Below, piece by piece: positions 52,077 through 62,702 of a stretch of 64,000 bases of DNA (positions are counted from its first letter, which is position 1; each line of letters starts with the position of its first letter). The notes beneath the pieces were generated by a model that did no database searches, was not told the origin of the DNA, and worked only from the letters and a program-made list of their open reading frames with translations. The position numbers and the translations under genes were made by a program. Source of the stretch: Bacteroidales bacterium (GTDB taxonomy: Bacteria > Bacteroidota > Bacteroidia > Bacteroidales > VadinHA17); the NCBI GenBank assembly GCA_025454795.1, contig JALONT010000001.1:1-64000 (forward strand). The letters are read 5' to 3'.

Positions 52077-53630
52077 ATGAAAAAAATCTTGATAATAATA
52101 GTGCTGTTATTTTTCGGAAGATCTCTAAATGCTCAGGTCAGCGAAGTACTTCAGGATGGATATCAGATTTTCAAATATCCGAACGGTGTTATTTCAAGTG
52201 AAGGACTTATAAAAAATGGGAAACCTGAAGGATTCTGGAAAAGTTATTACGTAACAGGAGTTAAAAAGGCAGAAGGTAAAAGGACAAGCTTCATGCTAGA
52301 TAGTATATGGGTATTCTTTGATCAGGTCGGAGATACTACCGAAAAGATAAGCTATCTGCTTGGGAAAAAGAATGGATATTATTTAAAATATAAAAAAGAT
52401 CCTTCTGCTGGCCCGTATCTCTGGTCTAAAGAACTATTTGCAGGAGACAGGAAAGAAGGAACCGGCTATATATATTTTCCTGACGGAAAGATCCAGCAAA
52501 CGATTTCCTTCAATTCAGGTAAAAAAGAGGGATTATCTAAAGAATTCGATAAGTACGGAAATGTTATAGTTCTTCAGGAATACAATAATGATTTTCTTAT
52601 CAGCAGGGAAAAAATAAACAGGACAGATAATCAGGGACTGAAACAAGGAGAGTGGACAGAATTCTATCCAAATGGAAATAAAAAATCAGAAAAGACTTTT
52701 AAAGACGACCAGCTGCATGGTTATTATAAAGAGTATGATACCCGTGGAAACCTGGTACTTACGATGCTTTACGATAACGGATCTATTGTAAAATCAAGGG
52801 TCGAAGATGAACCGGATATAGAAATAGTTAATAAATACGATAATGATAACAAGCTGATATACAACGGACCATATAGAAACAATGTACCGGTAGGTGTCCA
52901 CAGGGAATACGGTAAAGACGGAAAAGTGGCAAATGCTTTTGTCTATAATGATAACGGATTATTGCTGTCTGAAGGCATTGTGGATGAAGCCGGTAACCGT
53001 AACGGAAAATGGAAAGATCTCTACCCGGACGGGAAAACACAGGCTGAAGGATCATATTCAGATAACAGGCGTACAGGACTTTGGAAGTTTTACAGCTCCT
53101 CTGCCAAAGTTGAGCAGACAGGATATTATAATAACGGAAGACCTGACGGACTATGGAAATGGTATTATGAAAACGGAGCGATCCTGAGGGAGGAAGAATA
53201 TTTTCAGGGGTTACGTGACGGGACCTGTACCGAATATTCTTATTCCGGTGATGTCATATCACAGGGCCAGTATTCGGATGGAGAGAAAAACGGAGAATGG
53301 AAATTAAAATCCGGTGATTTCACTGAAACAGGAAAATATATAATCGGTTTAAAAGACGGCCAGTGGAGAGCATACTATACTGACGGAACCCTTAAATTCA
53401 AAGGCAACTATGTACAGGGCAACCCCGACGGACAGCATCTGCATTATTATGAAGATGGCAGATTGAAGGAGGAACAGTATTTCAGAATGGGGCTGAGGCA
53501 GAGAACCTGGAAAAAATTTGACAGCGAAGGGATGGTTATGCTGGCAATAACATATAAAGATGACGTTGAAATCAGCATCAACGGAGTTAAAATTAATCTT
53601 CCGGAAAGCGATACGAAGCTGATAAAATAG
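52077..53630 (+). CDS. Secreted MORN-repeat protein
   Basis: 517 residues. Signal peptide (~1-20, ends LNAQ). The whole mature protein is a chain of MORN-type repeats of ~22 residues with the pattern YxxGxxxGxWKxYY, e.g. NGKPEGFWKSYYVTG, QGEWTEFYPNGNKKSE, NGRPDGLWKWYYENGA, DGQWRAYYTDGTLKF. Bacteria use such repeats in envelope or YwqK-like proteins; the role is unknown. Likely a periplasmic or surface beta-solenoid. Three bases after nadA and 12 before ruvB, so it is part of that transcript. Confidence 0.85.
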   Translation: MKKILIIIVLLFFGRSLNAQVSEVLQDGYQIFKYPNGVISSEGLIKNGKPEGFWKSYYVTGVKKAEGKRTSFMLDSIWVFFDQVGDTTEKISYLLGKKNGYYLKYKKDPSAGPYLWSKELFAGDRKEGTGYIYFPDGKIQQTISFNSGKKEGLSKEFDKYGNVIVLQEYNNDFLISREKINRTDNQGLKQGEWTEFYPNGNKKSEKTFKDDQLHGYYKEYDTRGNLVLTMLYDNGSIVKSRVEDEPDIEIVNKYDNDNKLIYNGPYRNNVPVGVHREYGKDGKVANAFVYNDNGLLLSEGIVDEAGNRNGKWKDLYPDGKTQAEGSYSDNRRTGLWKFYSSSAKVEQTGYYNNGRPDGLWKWYYENGAILREEEYFQGLRDGTCTEYSYSGDVISQGQYSDGEKNGEWKLKSGDFTETGKYIIGLKDGQWRAYYTDGTLKFKGNYVQGNPDGQHLHYYEDGRLKEEQYFRMGLRQRTWKKFDSEGMVMLAITYKDDVEISINGVKINLPESDTKLIK

Positions 53631-53642
53631 TTACTTTGCTTT

Positions 53643-54668
53643 ATGGAAGAGAACTTCAATATCCGTAAGGAAGATATTTCAGTTGCTGACAAGGAATTCG
53701 AAAAAAGGCTGAGACCACTCAGTTTCAATGATTTTAAAGGGCAAAAACAGGTAATTGACAATCTGATAGTTTTTGTCACAGCAGCAAAACAAAGAGGTGA
53801 ATCACTTGATCATGTACTTCTGCACGGACCCCCGGGACTTGGAAAAACAACCCTTGCGTCTATCATATCAAACGAACTGAAGGTTAATTTACGTGTAACC
53901 TCAGGGCCCGTACTTGATAAACCGGGAGACCTGGCAGGACTTCTTACAAACCTTGAGGAAGGCGACGTCCTGTTTATTGATGAAATACACCGTCTGAGCC
54001 CCGTTGTTGAAGAATATTTGTATTCAGCAATGGAAGATTATCAGATTGACATAATGATTGATAAAGGACCCAGTGCAAGATCGGTACAGCTTACGCTGAA
54101 TAAATTCACTCTTATTGGCGCAACAACACGGTCAGGCCTTCTTACAAGTCCCCTGAGAGCACGATTTGGCATCAAATTCCACCTGGAATATTATGATCAT
54201 GAAATACTTACAGGTATTGTAAAAAGATCTGCCGGAATTCTGAAAATACAGATTGCTGAAGACGCTGCTGTTGAAATTGCACGAAGAAGCAGGGGAACTC
54301 CAAGGATAGCAAATAATCTGTTAAGAAGAATCAGAGATTTCGCCCAGGTAAAAGGTTCGGGGAAAGTAGATCTTGAAATAACCAGGTACGGTCTTAATGC
54401 TCTTAATATTGACAAGTTCGGACTCGATGAGATGGACAACAGAATTTTATCAGCTTTAATTGATAAGTTTAATGGAGGTCCGGTGGGCATAACAACTATT
54501 GCAACAGCTGTTGGCGAGGAGAGCGGGACAATCGAAGAAGTATACGAGCCGTTTCTGATAAAAGAGGGATTTCTGAAAAGAACTCCAAGGGGCAGGGAAG
54601 CCACTGAGCATGCTTATAAACACCTTGGTAAACAATTCGGACACAACCTAAACGGTTCTCTGTTTTGA
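53643..54668 (+). CDS. ruvB: Holliday junction branch-migration ATPase RuvB
   Basis: 341 residues. RuvB is the AAA+ motor that drives branch migration with RuvA. Seen: Walker [15 protein letters not shown] (~62-75), Walker [21 protein letters not shown] (~110), sensor 1 [20 protein letters not shown], sensor 2 [19 protein letters not shown], and the C-terminal winged helix ([36 protein letters not shown]). Complete. ATG start. Confidence 0.97.
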   Translation: MEENFNIRKEDISVADKEFEKRLRPLSFNDFKGQKQVIDNLIVFVTAAKQRGESLDHVLLHGPPGLGKTTLASIISNELKVNLRVTSGPVLDKPGDLAGLLTNLEEGDVLFIDEIHRLSPVVEEYLYSAMEDYQIDIMIDKGPSARSVQLTLNKFTLIGATTRSGLLTSPLRARFGIKFHLEYYDHEILTGIVKRSAGILKIQIAEDAAVEIARRSRGTPRIANNLLRRIRDFAQVKGSGKVDLEITRYGLNALNIDKFGLDEMDNRILSALIDKFNGGPVGITTIATAVGEESGTIEEVYEPFLIKEGFLKRTPRGREATEHAYKHLGKQFGHNLNGSLF

Positions 54669-54705
54669 ACAAAAATTATTGAGAAAAATACAGGACCCGG
54701 GGCAA

Positions 54706-55416
54706 TCAGTTAAATATATTACTGATTTTTTCAAGACCCTTAATATTTAAAATCCTGATCTTTCTGCCGTTAAGCTCGACAAGCTTGTCAGTTTTAAATT
54801 CCGACAACAGCCTGATAACCGATTCTGTTGCAGTTCCGACAATATTTGCAAGCTCTTCACGGGTAAGTGATATCTGGAGGAAGTTCTGACTGTCTAGTCC
54901 AAAATCATGCACCAGCAGCAGCAGGATTTCAGCAAGTCGTTCTCTTACTGTCTTCTGGGCGATGTCGGTTATAAATGAGTTTGCCTCTCCCAGCTCATGG
55001 CAAGCCAGCTTCAGTAGTTCATGCGCATAGGTGGAGTTGGATTTAACAAGTGATATCAGGATCTCAGAAGGGATAAAACACACCTGGCAGTCTTCTATAA
55101 CCTTTGCAGATGTACAGGCGACTTCGTTGCTGAGAACGCTACGGTATGCAATAATTTCACCAGGCTTGGCAAAACGAATGATCTGCTCTTTTCCGTCAAA
55201 ACCTGTCTTAAAAACTTTAATAATACCAGTATGAATACAATAAAAACCGCTTATCCGGCTACCTTCAGTGTACAGGATCTCCCCGCGCTTAAACTGGCGA
55301 AACTCCTTTTCAAAGTTAATCTTGTCAACCTCATCACGGTTGAGATACTTGAAAAGAGCCCCGTTCTCCATTGAGCATTTATCACAAAAGGGAGTAGGTA
55401 TCTCCTGCTGCTTCAT
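54706..55416 (-). CDS. Crp/Fnr-family transcriptional regulator
   Basis: 236 residues. Cyclic-nucleotide-binding-type domain (~30-150, GEILYTEGSRISGFYCIHTG, FAKPGEIIAYRSVL) and HTH (~175-215, REELANIVGTATESVIRLLS). The N-terminal FCDKCSMENG and the later ACTSAK/DCQVCF cysteines raise the chance of an FNR-like oxygen or redox sensor, but spacing does not clearly match FNR. Stand-alone on the minus strand, convergent with ruvB. Confidence 0.85.
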   Translation of the reverse strand: MKQQEIPTPFCDKCSMENGALFKYLNRDEVDKINFEKEFRQFKRGEILYTEGSRISGFYCIHTGIIKVFKTGFDGKEQIIRFAKPGEIIAYRSVLSNEVACTSAKVIEDCQVCFIPSEILISLVKSNSTYAHELLKLACHELGEANSFITDIAQKTVRERLAEILLLLVHDFGLDSQNFLQISLTREELANIVGTATESVIRLLSEFKTDKLVELNGRKIRILNIKGLEKISNIFN

Positions 55417-55476
55417 TTCAGATAAGAATTATAATACAAAGATTGACAATGTCTTTTATATAATTGTTCAAATATT

Positions 55477-56517
55477 TTAAAAAGCAGTACGAAATTGCTC
55501 CAGGAAACGGATGTCATTTTCGAAATACAAACGAAGATCATTAACCTGGTACTTTAACATTGCAGGCCTTTCAACACCCATTCCGAAAGCAAAACCGGTA
55601 TATTTCTTACTGTCAATACTGCATGCTTCAAGAACTGCAGGATGTACCATCCCACAGCCAAGAACCTCTAGCCAGCCGGTATATTTGCAAACATTACATC
55701 CTTTTCCTCCGCAGATTGTACAGCTTACGTCCATCTCGGCAGATGGTTCAGTGAAGGGAAAATAGGAAGGCCTGAGCCTTATTTCAGTATTTCGGCCAAA
55801 CATTTCCCTGGCATAAAAGAGAAGTGTTTGCTTGAGATCGGCAAATGATACATTTTCATCAATATAAAGCCCTTCAACCTGGTGAAAAATACAATGTGCC
55901 CTTGCCGAAATTGCTTCATTGCGGAAAACCCTGCCTGGAGAGATCGTCCTGATCGGAGGTTTATGGCTCTGCATTACCCTGACCTGAACAGATGAAGTAT
56001 GGGTTCGCAGTAATATATCTTCGGGATTAGAGTCTTCCGGAGATATCCGTGAAACATAGAAAGTATCCTGCATATCCCTTGCCGGATGTTCCGGGGCAAA
56101 ATTCAGTTTTGTAAAGACATGATCATCATCTTCAATTTCCGGACCCTCCGACACTGTGAAACCAATACGTTCAAAAATATTTATTATCTCATTCCTTATT
56201 ATCGAAATAGGATGACGGGATCCATGATTCCACGGAAAAGCAGGCATTGAAAGATCATTATAAGACGATTTTTCATCTGACGACTGAAGCCCATCCCTGA
56301 GAAGATTATATTTATCAAGAGCTTTCTGCTTTAATAAATTCAGCTTCTGGCCGGTCTCTTTTTTGTCAGCGGCAGGGACATTTCTGAATTCTTCAAAAAG
56401 ATCAGAAAGAAGTCCTTTTTTGCTAAGAAATTTAAGGCGGAATGACTCTAATTCATCTGGTCCATTAACAGTTGCAGCCGATATTTCTGCGAGGAAATTA
56501 TTTATTTTGGCAAGCAT
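55477..56517 (-). CDS. pheS: Phenylalanyl-tRNA synthetase alpha subunit
   Basis: 346 residues. N-terminal coiled-coil arm (~1-90) then class II catalytic domain: HPISIIRNEIINIFERIGF, the LRTHTSSVQVR motif, VFRNEAISARAHCIFHQVEG, PSYFPFTEPSAEMDVSC and GMGVERPAMLKY. The beta subunit gene pheT is not in the window. The GGKGCNVCKYTGWLEVLGCG stretch is the usual insertion. ATG start. Confidence 0.96.
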   Translation of the reverse strand: MLAKINNFLAEISAATVNGPDELESFRLKFLSKKGLLSDLFEEFRNVPAADKKETGQKLNLLKQKALDKYNLLRDGLQSSDEKSSYNDLSMPAFPWNHGSRHPISIIRNEIINIFERIGFTVSEGPEIEDDDHVFTKLNFAPEHPARDMQDTFYVSRISPEDSNPEDILLRTHTSSVQVRVMQSHKPPIRTISPGRVFRNEAISARAHCIFHQVEGLYIDENVSFADLKQTLLFYAREMFGRNTEIRLRPSYFPFTEPSAEMDVSCTICGGKGCNVCKYTGWLEVLGCGMVHPAVLEACSIDSKKYTGFAFGMGVERPAMLKYQVNDLRLYFENDIRFLEQFRTAF

Positions 56518-56544
56518 TTAAAAAATATTAGAAAACAAAAAGGG

Positions 56545-57360
56545 CTACTTATTTAAGATTTTTATTTTAAGGATCTTAATATCGTTTAGAGGTTTATCAC
56601 CATTATTGGTGGGTACAGCGGCGATTTTATCCACAACATCAAGCCCTTCAGTTACCTCACCAAAAACCGTATATGTTTCGTCAAGGCGGGGAACTCCGCC
56701 AATGGTTTTATAGACTGTACGCTGATCCTCCGGGATACTATAATTTTCAATGGTGGTAAGATACTGAAACATCTTTTCAGATGCTTTTTCCTGAATTTCT
56801 GCATCAGAAAGAAGAGTTCCTGAAAAACGAGCACTGTCAGCAATATGCCTCACTTTCTGGTTGAAAACAGCCTGTTTTATATTACTGTTAATACTGTTTT
56901 CTGCCAGAAGAAGCTCCTCTTCAGAAAAGACTCTACCCTGAACAATATAGAAATGAGTGCCGGAAGACCTCATATCAGGATTTACATCATTACCTTCACG
57001 TGCCGCAGCAAGGGCTCCTTTTTTGTGAAAGTGTAACCTGTTAAACTCCGAAGGAATGGTATAAGTATTAAGGGAATCAGCTGTCTTTACAATTGGAATG
57101 GTACGGGCAAGAGGATCTCCTGCCTGAATCATAAACGCATTTATGATACGGTGAAAAGAAATCCCCTCATAAAAGCCGGAATTAACGAGTTTAATGAAGT
57201 TATCACGATGAATGGGAGTATCGTCATACAACATGATCTTAATGTCACCAAGCGTCGTTTTCATCAGAATTACGGTATTTTCATTACCCCCCGGAGCGTT
57301 GCATGAATATGCAAGAAATAATACAAAAAGAACAAATGTTCTCATGAAAATTTTGTTCAT
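56545..57360 (-). CDS. Cyclophilin-type peptidyl-prolyl isomerase, lipoprotein
   Basis: 271 residues. Signal sequence ends FLAYSCNAPGG (lipobox), so it should be membrane-anchored in the periplasm. The cyclophilin fold is seen as MLYDDTPIHRDNFIKLVNSG, FYEGISFHRIINAFMIQAGD, SSGTHFYIVQGR and the late VFGEVTEGLDVVDKIAAVPT, with an insertion of ~70 residues (~150-220, EELLLAENSINSNIKQAV). The gene is 28 bases from pheS on the same strand. Confidence 0.9.
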   Translation of the reverse strand: MNKIFMRTFVLFVLFLAYSCNAPGGNENTVILMKTTLGDIKIMLYDDTPIHRDNFIKLVNSGFYEGISFHRIINAFMIQAGDPLARTIPIVKTADSLNTYTIPSEFNRLHFHKKGALAAAREGNDVNPDMRSSGTHFYIVQGRVFSEEELLLAENSINSNIKQAVFNQKVRHIADSARFSGTLLSDAEIQEKASEKMFQYLTTIENYSIPEDQRTVYKTIGGVPRLDETYTVFGEVTEGLDVVDKIAAVPTNNGDKPLNDIKILKIKILNK

Positions 57361-57412
57361 GAATATTTTCTTTTAGTTAATAATGTTCTGCAAATCTGAA
57401 GACAAAGATATT

Positions 57413-57420
57413 TAACTTTG
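57413..57420 (+). promoter_or_regulatory. -7 box upstream of the flippase gene
   Basis: TAACTTTG fits TAnnTTTG, 107 bases before the GTG of the flippase gene. Confidence 0.45.
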
Positions 57421-57527
57421 CGCGATCACGAAAGAAAAAGATTTTCAACTTATGCCGTTTTAAACAGACAGCAGAATAAAGCCCAATACAATATCTTCAC
57501 AATTATATCGTACATATAACTATTAAA

Positions 57528-58994
57528 GTGAACGAAGTCAGGACATTAGCAAAACAAACCCTTATTTATGGCCTGGGAACAATTATTCCCAGGTTCCTTA
57601 ACTATGGTATTCTTGCCATCTTCTATACGAGGTTCTTTGATAAAGCTGAATACGGAGTTGTGACAGAGCTGTATGCCTGGATGGTTCTGCTGCTTATAAT
57701 CCTGACTTACGGTATGGAGACCGGATTTTTCAGGTTTGCACAGAAAAAGGAAGATTATGAAAAAGTATACAGCACTTCATTGATCAGCCTTCTGATAACC
57801 TCAATAGTATTTCTGATTCTGGTCAATATTTTCATCAATCCAGTTTCTTCTGCACTTAATTACAGAGGCCATCATGACTACATAAGAATGTTTGCTGCAA
57901 TTGTAGCAATAGATGCTTTTACAGCAATACCTTTTGCCAGGCTGAGAAAGGAAAACAGACCGATAGTATTTAGCGTAATAAAGATTCTGAATGTAATAAT
58001 TACAATCATTGCGGTTTTGTTTTTACTGATTATAGCTCCGGGGATATATGAAAAGAACACAGGCTGGTTCAGGCATGTTTATAATCCGGCATACAGGGTG
58101 GGGTATGTATTTGTTGCAAATCTTATTGGCAGCGGGGCAACCTTATTAATGCTGCTTCCCTTCATAATTAAAATTAAACCGTTTTTCGATAAGTTTATCT
58201 GGTTGAGATTGTTAAGCTACTCTTTTCCTCTAATGATTGCAGGGCTTGCAGGATCAATAAACGATACTCTTGATAAAGTAATAATGAGAAGGGTTGTTGG
58301 AGAGAATACCGGGCTTGAAATGGTGGGAGAATATGGTGCAGGGTATAAACTGGCGGTACTTATGGCACTATTTATCCAGATGTTCAGATTTGCTGCAGAA
58401 CCATTCTTTTTTGAAAGAGCTAAACATTCAGATGCAAAAGAGACATATGCCTACGTGATGAAATATTTTGTGATCACCATGCTTATGGTCTATCTGGCTA
58501 TTAATTTATTTTTACCTGGAATACAGTTAATTATTGGTAAAAATTTCAGAGATGCAGTAATAATTGTTCCAATAGTGAGCATGGGATATCTTCTTTACGG
58601 AATATATGTAAACCATAGTATCTGGTATAAGCTGAATGATCTGACTCGGTACGGTGTTTATATTATCATGATCGGAGCTGCAATAACAATTATGATCAAT
58701 GTGTTTCTATTACCTGCATTTGGTTATATGGCATCAGCCTGGGCACATGTGGCATCATACGGTACAATGATTATACTGTCTTTCATCTTTGCCAGGAAGC
58801 ATTACAAAATTGAATATAATATGAAAGCGCTGATCCCCTATTTTATTCTTGCTGTTGGAATGGTAATATTCAGTCAGTTGTTTCATTATAAAAATTTAAC
58901 TGCCGAACTTATAATTAATTCAGTTTTATTTGTCTTTTTTATCATTTTCACCCAGTACCGAGATAAATTACTTACTCTGTTCTTACGGAAATAA
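57528..58994 (+). CDS. Wzx/MATE-type polysaccharide flippase
   Basis: 488 residues with about 14 membrane helices of the MOP superfamily, e.g. TLIYGLGTIIPRFLNYGILA, FPLMIAGLAGSINDTLDK, GVYIIMIGAAITIMINVFLL. It would move a lipid-linked oligosaccharide across the inner membrane. Start GTG at 57528 (no nearer ATG fits). First gene of a seven-gene plus-strand block continuing into MnmG; the next gene follows after five bases. Confidence 0.88.
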   Translation: MNEVRTLAKQTLIYGLGTIIPRFLNYGILAIFYTRFFDKAEYGVVTELYAWMVLLLIILTYGMETGFFRFAQKKEDYEKVYSTSLISLLITSIVFLILVNIFINPVSSALNYRGHHDYIRMFAAIVAIDAFTAIPFARLRKENRPIVFSVIKILNVIITIIAVLFLLIIAPGIYEKNTGWFRHVYNPAYRVGYVFVANLIGSGATLLMLLPFIIKIKPFFDKFIWLRLLSYSFPLMIAGLAGSINDTLDKVIMRRVVGENTGLEMVGEYGAGYKLAVLMALFIQMFRFAAEPFFFERAKHSDAKETYAYVMKYFVITMLMVYLAINLFLPGIQLIIGKNFRDAVIIVPIVSMGYLLYGIYVNHSIWYKLNDLTRYGVYIIMIGAAITIMINVFLLPAFGYMASAWAHVASYGTMIILSFIFARKHYKIEYNMKALIPYFILAVGMVIFSQLFHYKNLTAELIINSVLFVFFIIFTQYRDKLLTLFLRK

Positions 58995-58999
58995 AACAA

Positions 59000-60733
59000 A
59001 TGAAAAGATTCTCTTATTTTATAACAATATTGGTTTTAGTTATTTCGGCACTTTTATCTTGCGGAAAAAGACTGGTTCCGGCAGAAGTATCTAAAGGAAA
59101 AATCAGGACATACGATTCTGCAACATTTAATTACATTTTCGTTGAAGCTGTTAAGCAAAAGCTCCTGGGAAACAGTGGTGATGCACTGAAGCTTCTCGAA
59201 CAGTGCATAAGAATTAATCCCGAAAGTGATGCTTCTTATTTCCAGATGGCTCAGATTATGATGGCTGCAGGAGATAACATTAATGGCAAGAAATATGGAC
59301 TGAAGGCATTATCTCTGGAGAGTAGAAACTTCTGGTATTTGATGCTGCTTGCCGGAACCTATTATCAGGAATACAATCTCGACAGCGCAATAATTTTCTA
59401 TGAACAGGCTGCAAGATACTTTCCGGAAAAGGAAGATCTGCAGCTGACACTTGGAAACCTATATTCACAAAACAAGAAGTACGGGAAGGCAAATGATGTT
59501 TTTGTAAATCTTGATCAGAAATACGGAGTTAACGAAACGTCAACCGTGGAAACTGTTAAAAACCTTATGAGGGCTGAAAGGTATGATGAGGCGCTTGAAA
59601 AGGCAAAAGAACTGCTGGGGAAATATCCGGATGAAATTCAGTACAATGGATTAATGGCTGAAATCTACAGGGGAAAAGGAGAAAAAGAAAAGGCGATAGA
59701 AGTTTATAGAGAACTGATGAAGAGAAATCCGGATAATCCACAGACATTGCTTTCTCTATGCGATTTTCTTTTAAATGAAAAAAATTATGACGACCTGTTT
59801 GTGATGTTACAAAATGTAATTCTGAATGAGAAAGTCACCAGGGAAGATAAAATAGACCTTTTTGTGAGGATGATAGGATTACCTGATATTGTTAAGGTAT
59901 ACGGAGATAAACTTCTGCTTTCTTCTATGTTAATGGAAGCTTCGTTTCCGGAAGATGATATTGTTGTGCTTCTTCGTCCGGAAGTATTTATTGAAAGAGG
60001 ATTAAATGATGAAGCAGCCAGCAGACTGGAGGAAATTATTAAGGAAAGGCCGGAGAATTATTACGCCTGGGAAAAGCTTCTGCTTGTATATCTTCAGAAA
60101 GGGGATTACAGAAGCCTGGAGGTTAAGGGAAAAGAATGTGCAACAAATTTTAACAGATCTTTCCTGGCAAAGTTATTATATGCGACAGGGGCTAATGAAA
60201 ACAGAAATTATGATATAGCACTTGAGGAATTAAGAAAAGCAACAATACTTGCCGGAAATAACAAAGATTATATACTGCAGGTATTATCATTGAAGGCGGA
60301 TGTATATTACAGGCAGAAGAATTATGGGCAAGCATTCAAAACATTTGATGAAGCACTGACCTATAATAATGAAGACCTTACGATCCTGAATAATTATGCA
60401 TATTTTCTTGCAGAGCAGAATAATAGACTTAAAGAAGCAGAAGCTATGGCAAGGAAAGTAATTGAAAAAGAGAGCAAAAACAGTACATTTCTGGATACTT
60501 ATGCATGGGTCCTCTACAAAAGAGGAAAGCTAAGAGAAGCTGATAAAATAATGTATTCAATAACAAACAGCGGAGAAAAACCTGATGCTGAATGGTATGA
60601 ACATTACGGATATATATTAAAGAAAAGAAGAGATTGCAAAAATGCAATTGTAAATTGGAATAGTGCGCTAAAAATTGATAGTACTAAGAAACACCTTATA
60701 AAGGAAATAGAAAATTGTCAAGAATCACGTTGA
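59000..60733 (+). CDS. TPR-repeat lipoprotein
   Basis: 577 residues. Lipobox ALLSCGKR at ~18-24. About 12 TPR-like helix pairs from ~45 to 575, e.g. EQCIRINPESDASYFQMAQI, SAIIFYEQAARYFPEKEDLQ, EIQYNGLMAEIYRGKGEKEK, GQAFKTFDEALTYNNEDLTI. Likely an envelope scaffold. The last 19 bases overlap the next gene (DUF4292), which starts with TTG. Confidence 0.88.
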   Translation: MKRFSYFITILVLVISALLSCGKRLVPAEVSKGKIRTYDSATFNYIFVEAVKQKLLGNSGDALKLLEQCIRINPESDASYFQMAQIMMAAGDNINGKKYGLKALSLESRNFWYLMLLAGTYYQEYNLDSAIIFYEQAARYFPEKEDLQLTLGNLYSQNKKYGKANDVFVNLDQKYGVNETSTVETVKNLMRAERYDEALEKAKELLGKYPDEIQYNGLMAEIYRGKGEKEKAIEVYRELMKRNPDNPQTLLSLCDFLLNEKNYDDLFVMLQNVILNEKVTREDKIDLFVRMIGLPDIVKVYGDKLLLSSMLMEASFPEDDIVVLLRPEVFIERGLNDEAASRLEEIIKERPENYYAWEKLLLVYLQKGDYRSLEVKGKECATNFNRSFLAKLLYATGANENRNYDIALEELRKATILAGNNKDYILQVLSLKADVYYRQKNYGQAFKTFDEALTYNNEDLTILNNYAYFLAEQNNRLKEAEAMARKVIEKESKNSTFLDTYAWVLYKRGKLREADKIMYSITNSGEKPDAEWYEHYGYILKKRRDCKNAIVNWNSALKIDSTKKHLIKEIENCQESR

Positions 60734-61470
60734 TATTGTTTATTACAATTTTTTTATCGGGCTGTTTTTCTTTAAGGAGAACCGGAAAGATATTTTATAA
60801 AAACGGGGAAGGGAGAGTTTATTACGATACTATAATAAAATTAAACATTACTAATAGGGATTTTAATATTCAAAAAGCTGAAATTGAATTGATTAAAGAT
60901 GACGAGAGACAAGCATTCCTTGCAAATCTGAAATATAGAAAAGGAGGAAATTATTTACTGAGCATACGAAGTAAATCCGGAATTGAAGCAGCGAGGTTTT
61001 ATCTTACAAAGGATACGATCTTAATAAATGACAAAATCAGGAGAAAAATATATTATGGATCTTCCTCTTATTTGAATGAAAAATATGGAATAACAACATC
61101 TGCATTACCTGTTTTATTTGGCGATTATCTTAGCAACACCAAAACAGATAGTTCTTCATTAGTTTGCACTAATGGATTAGTTTATAGAAACGAACGAATG
61201 CTAAATAAGAAGATCTGTTATACAATAGATTGTCAAAATAAGAAAGTACAAAACGCAAAAATTACTGATGAAGACGAGGACGAGGTTATTATATTTTCAT
61301 ATGACAGATTTCAAAGTGAAAACAATTCTTTGTTTCCGGGCAAAATTGAAATAGAAGACAATTTGAAAAACTTTATTGTCAGAATAACTATTGAGAAGAT
61401 AGATTTCATCCGGATAGAAAGTATAAATTTTATACCGGGCAACAATTACGAAAAGGTGCTGTTAAAATGA
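60715..61470 (+). CDS. DUF4292-type lipoprotein
   Basis: 251 residues. Starts TTG, overlapping the TPR gene by 19 bases, so probably translationally coupled. Lipobox FLSGCFSL at ~14-20. The mature part is beta-rich, typical of the DUF4292 family, a LolA/LolB-like fold in Bacteroidota. Its stop overlaps the next ATG (ATGA). Function not known; a lipoprotein/LPS-carrier role is only a fold-based guess. Confidence 0.8.
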   Translation: MSRITLILFITIFLSGCFSLRRTGKIFYKNGEGRVYYDTIIKLNITNRDFNIQKAEIELIKDDERQAFLANLKYRKGGNYLLSIRSKSGIEAARFYLTKDTILINDKIRRKIYYGSSSYLNEKYGITTSALPVLFGDYLSNTKTDSSSLVCTNGLVYRNERMLNKKICYTIDCQNKKVQNAKITDEDEDEVIIFSYDRFQSENNSLFPGKIEIEDNLKNFIVRITIEKIDFIRIESINFIPGNNYEKVLLK

Positions 61471-62645
61471 AATTTCTAAGCATAGTTGCTATATTATTGA
61501 TTTCTTTTTATGGTTTACTTTCAGGACAAACAAGGGCAGAACTTGAAGATCAAAGAAGGAAGACGTTAGAAGATATTTCATACGTTGATGATCTGCTGAA
61601 AAGCACAGCAAAAGTAAAAAGCGAAAGTTTAAATGCAGTAAAAATACTGGGGAATAAGGTATACCTGAGAGAATCTGTCATTAAAGGAATGGGTCAGGAA
61701 ATAAATCTGCTTAATGAAAGAATAGAACTCAATAGAATTGCAATAGAAATGATGGAGAATGATCTTGTTTTATTGAAGGAAGAATATTCAAGGACTATAA
61801 TAAACTCATATAAATTAAAAAAAGTAAATCCGGAAATAGTTTATATTCTTTCTGCAAGGGATTTCAATCAGGGTTATAAAAGGCTTAAATATCTTCAGCA
61901 GGTATCAAAATTCAGAAGAAACGAATCAGAAATTATTGCTGAACTGAAAGCGCAGATTGAAGAAACAAAAATAAATCTTGAAAATGACCTTTTGAAAATG
62001 TCAGATCTCAGGCACAGGGAAGTGATACAGAAAAATATGCTTCAGGAAGAACAGATAAAGAAACAAAAGATGGTAAGGTCTTTAAGCAATAAAGAAAAAC
62101 AATTACAAAAAGATCTGGCGGAAAAGAAAAGAATAGCAAAAAGAATTGAAGATGAAATTGCAAGAATCATTGAGGCCGAAAGAAAGAAAAGTATACGAAC
62201 TGCATTAACTCCGGAACAGAAGATAATTGGAGATAATTTTTCGGATAATAAGGGAAGATTACCATGGCCTGTAGAAAGAGGAATTATAACGAGCCATTTT
62301 GGAACACATCAGCATCCTGTGCTTAAATATCTGACAGAAGAGAATATTGGGGTCGAGATAACAAGTTCGGGGAAAACTTTTGCCAGAAGTGTTTTTAACG
62401 GTGAAGTAACAGCCATATCTGCAATATCAGGGTCTAACATGACGGTAATAATACAACATGGGAAATATTATTCAGTATATAATAACCTTGTAAATGTAAA
62501 AGTAAAAAAGGGCGATAAGGTTGATATAAAACAATTAATTGGTGAAGTTTTTGCCGATCCGGGTTCAAATTTTGCCTGCACTTTAAAGTTTATGATTTTT
62601 GAACAGAAATATTTGGATCCGGAGCTTTGGATCTCAAAAATTTGA
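61467..62645 (+). CDS. EnvC-like murein hydrolase activator (degenerate M23 domain)
   Basis: 392 residues. Signal peptide (~1-20), long coiled coil (~25-235) and a C-terminal LytM/M23 domain (~270-390, GRLPWPVERGIITSHFGTHQ, NIGVEITSSGKTFARSVFNG, IIQHGKYYSVYNNLVNVKVK). The zinc ligands of active M23 peptidases are not all present: the usual Asp after the first His is replaced in VEIT, and the HxH becomes HGKYY. This is as in EnvC, which activates amidases rather than cutting itself. Coupled to the previous gene. Confidence 0.85.
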   Translation: MKFLSIVAILLISFYGLLSGQTRAELEDQRRKTLEDISYVDDLLKSTAKVKSESLNAVKILGNKVYLRESVIKGMGQEINLLNERIELNRIAIEMMENDLVLLKEEYSRTIINSYKLKKVNPEIVYILSARDFNQGYKRLKYLQQVSKFRRNESEIIAELKAQIEETKINLENDLLKMSDLRHREVIQKNMLQEEQIKKQKMVRSLSNKEKQLQKDLAEKKRIAKRIEDEIARIIEAERKKSIRTALTPEQKIIGDNFSDNKGRLPWPVERGIITSHFGTHQHPVLKYLTEENIGVEITSSGKTFARSVFNGEVTAISAISGSNMTVIIQHGKYYSVYNNLVNVKVKKGDKVDIKQLIGEVFADPGSNFACTLKFMIFEQKYLDPELWISKI

Positions 62646-62702
62646 GTGAGAATGTAACAAAATTGAACGAAACAAGTATAAAGGGTTTGCCAAAGTGAAG
62701 AA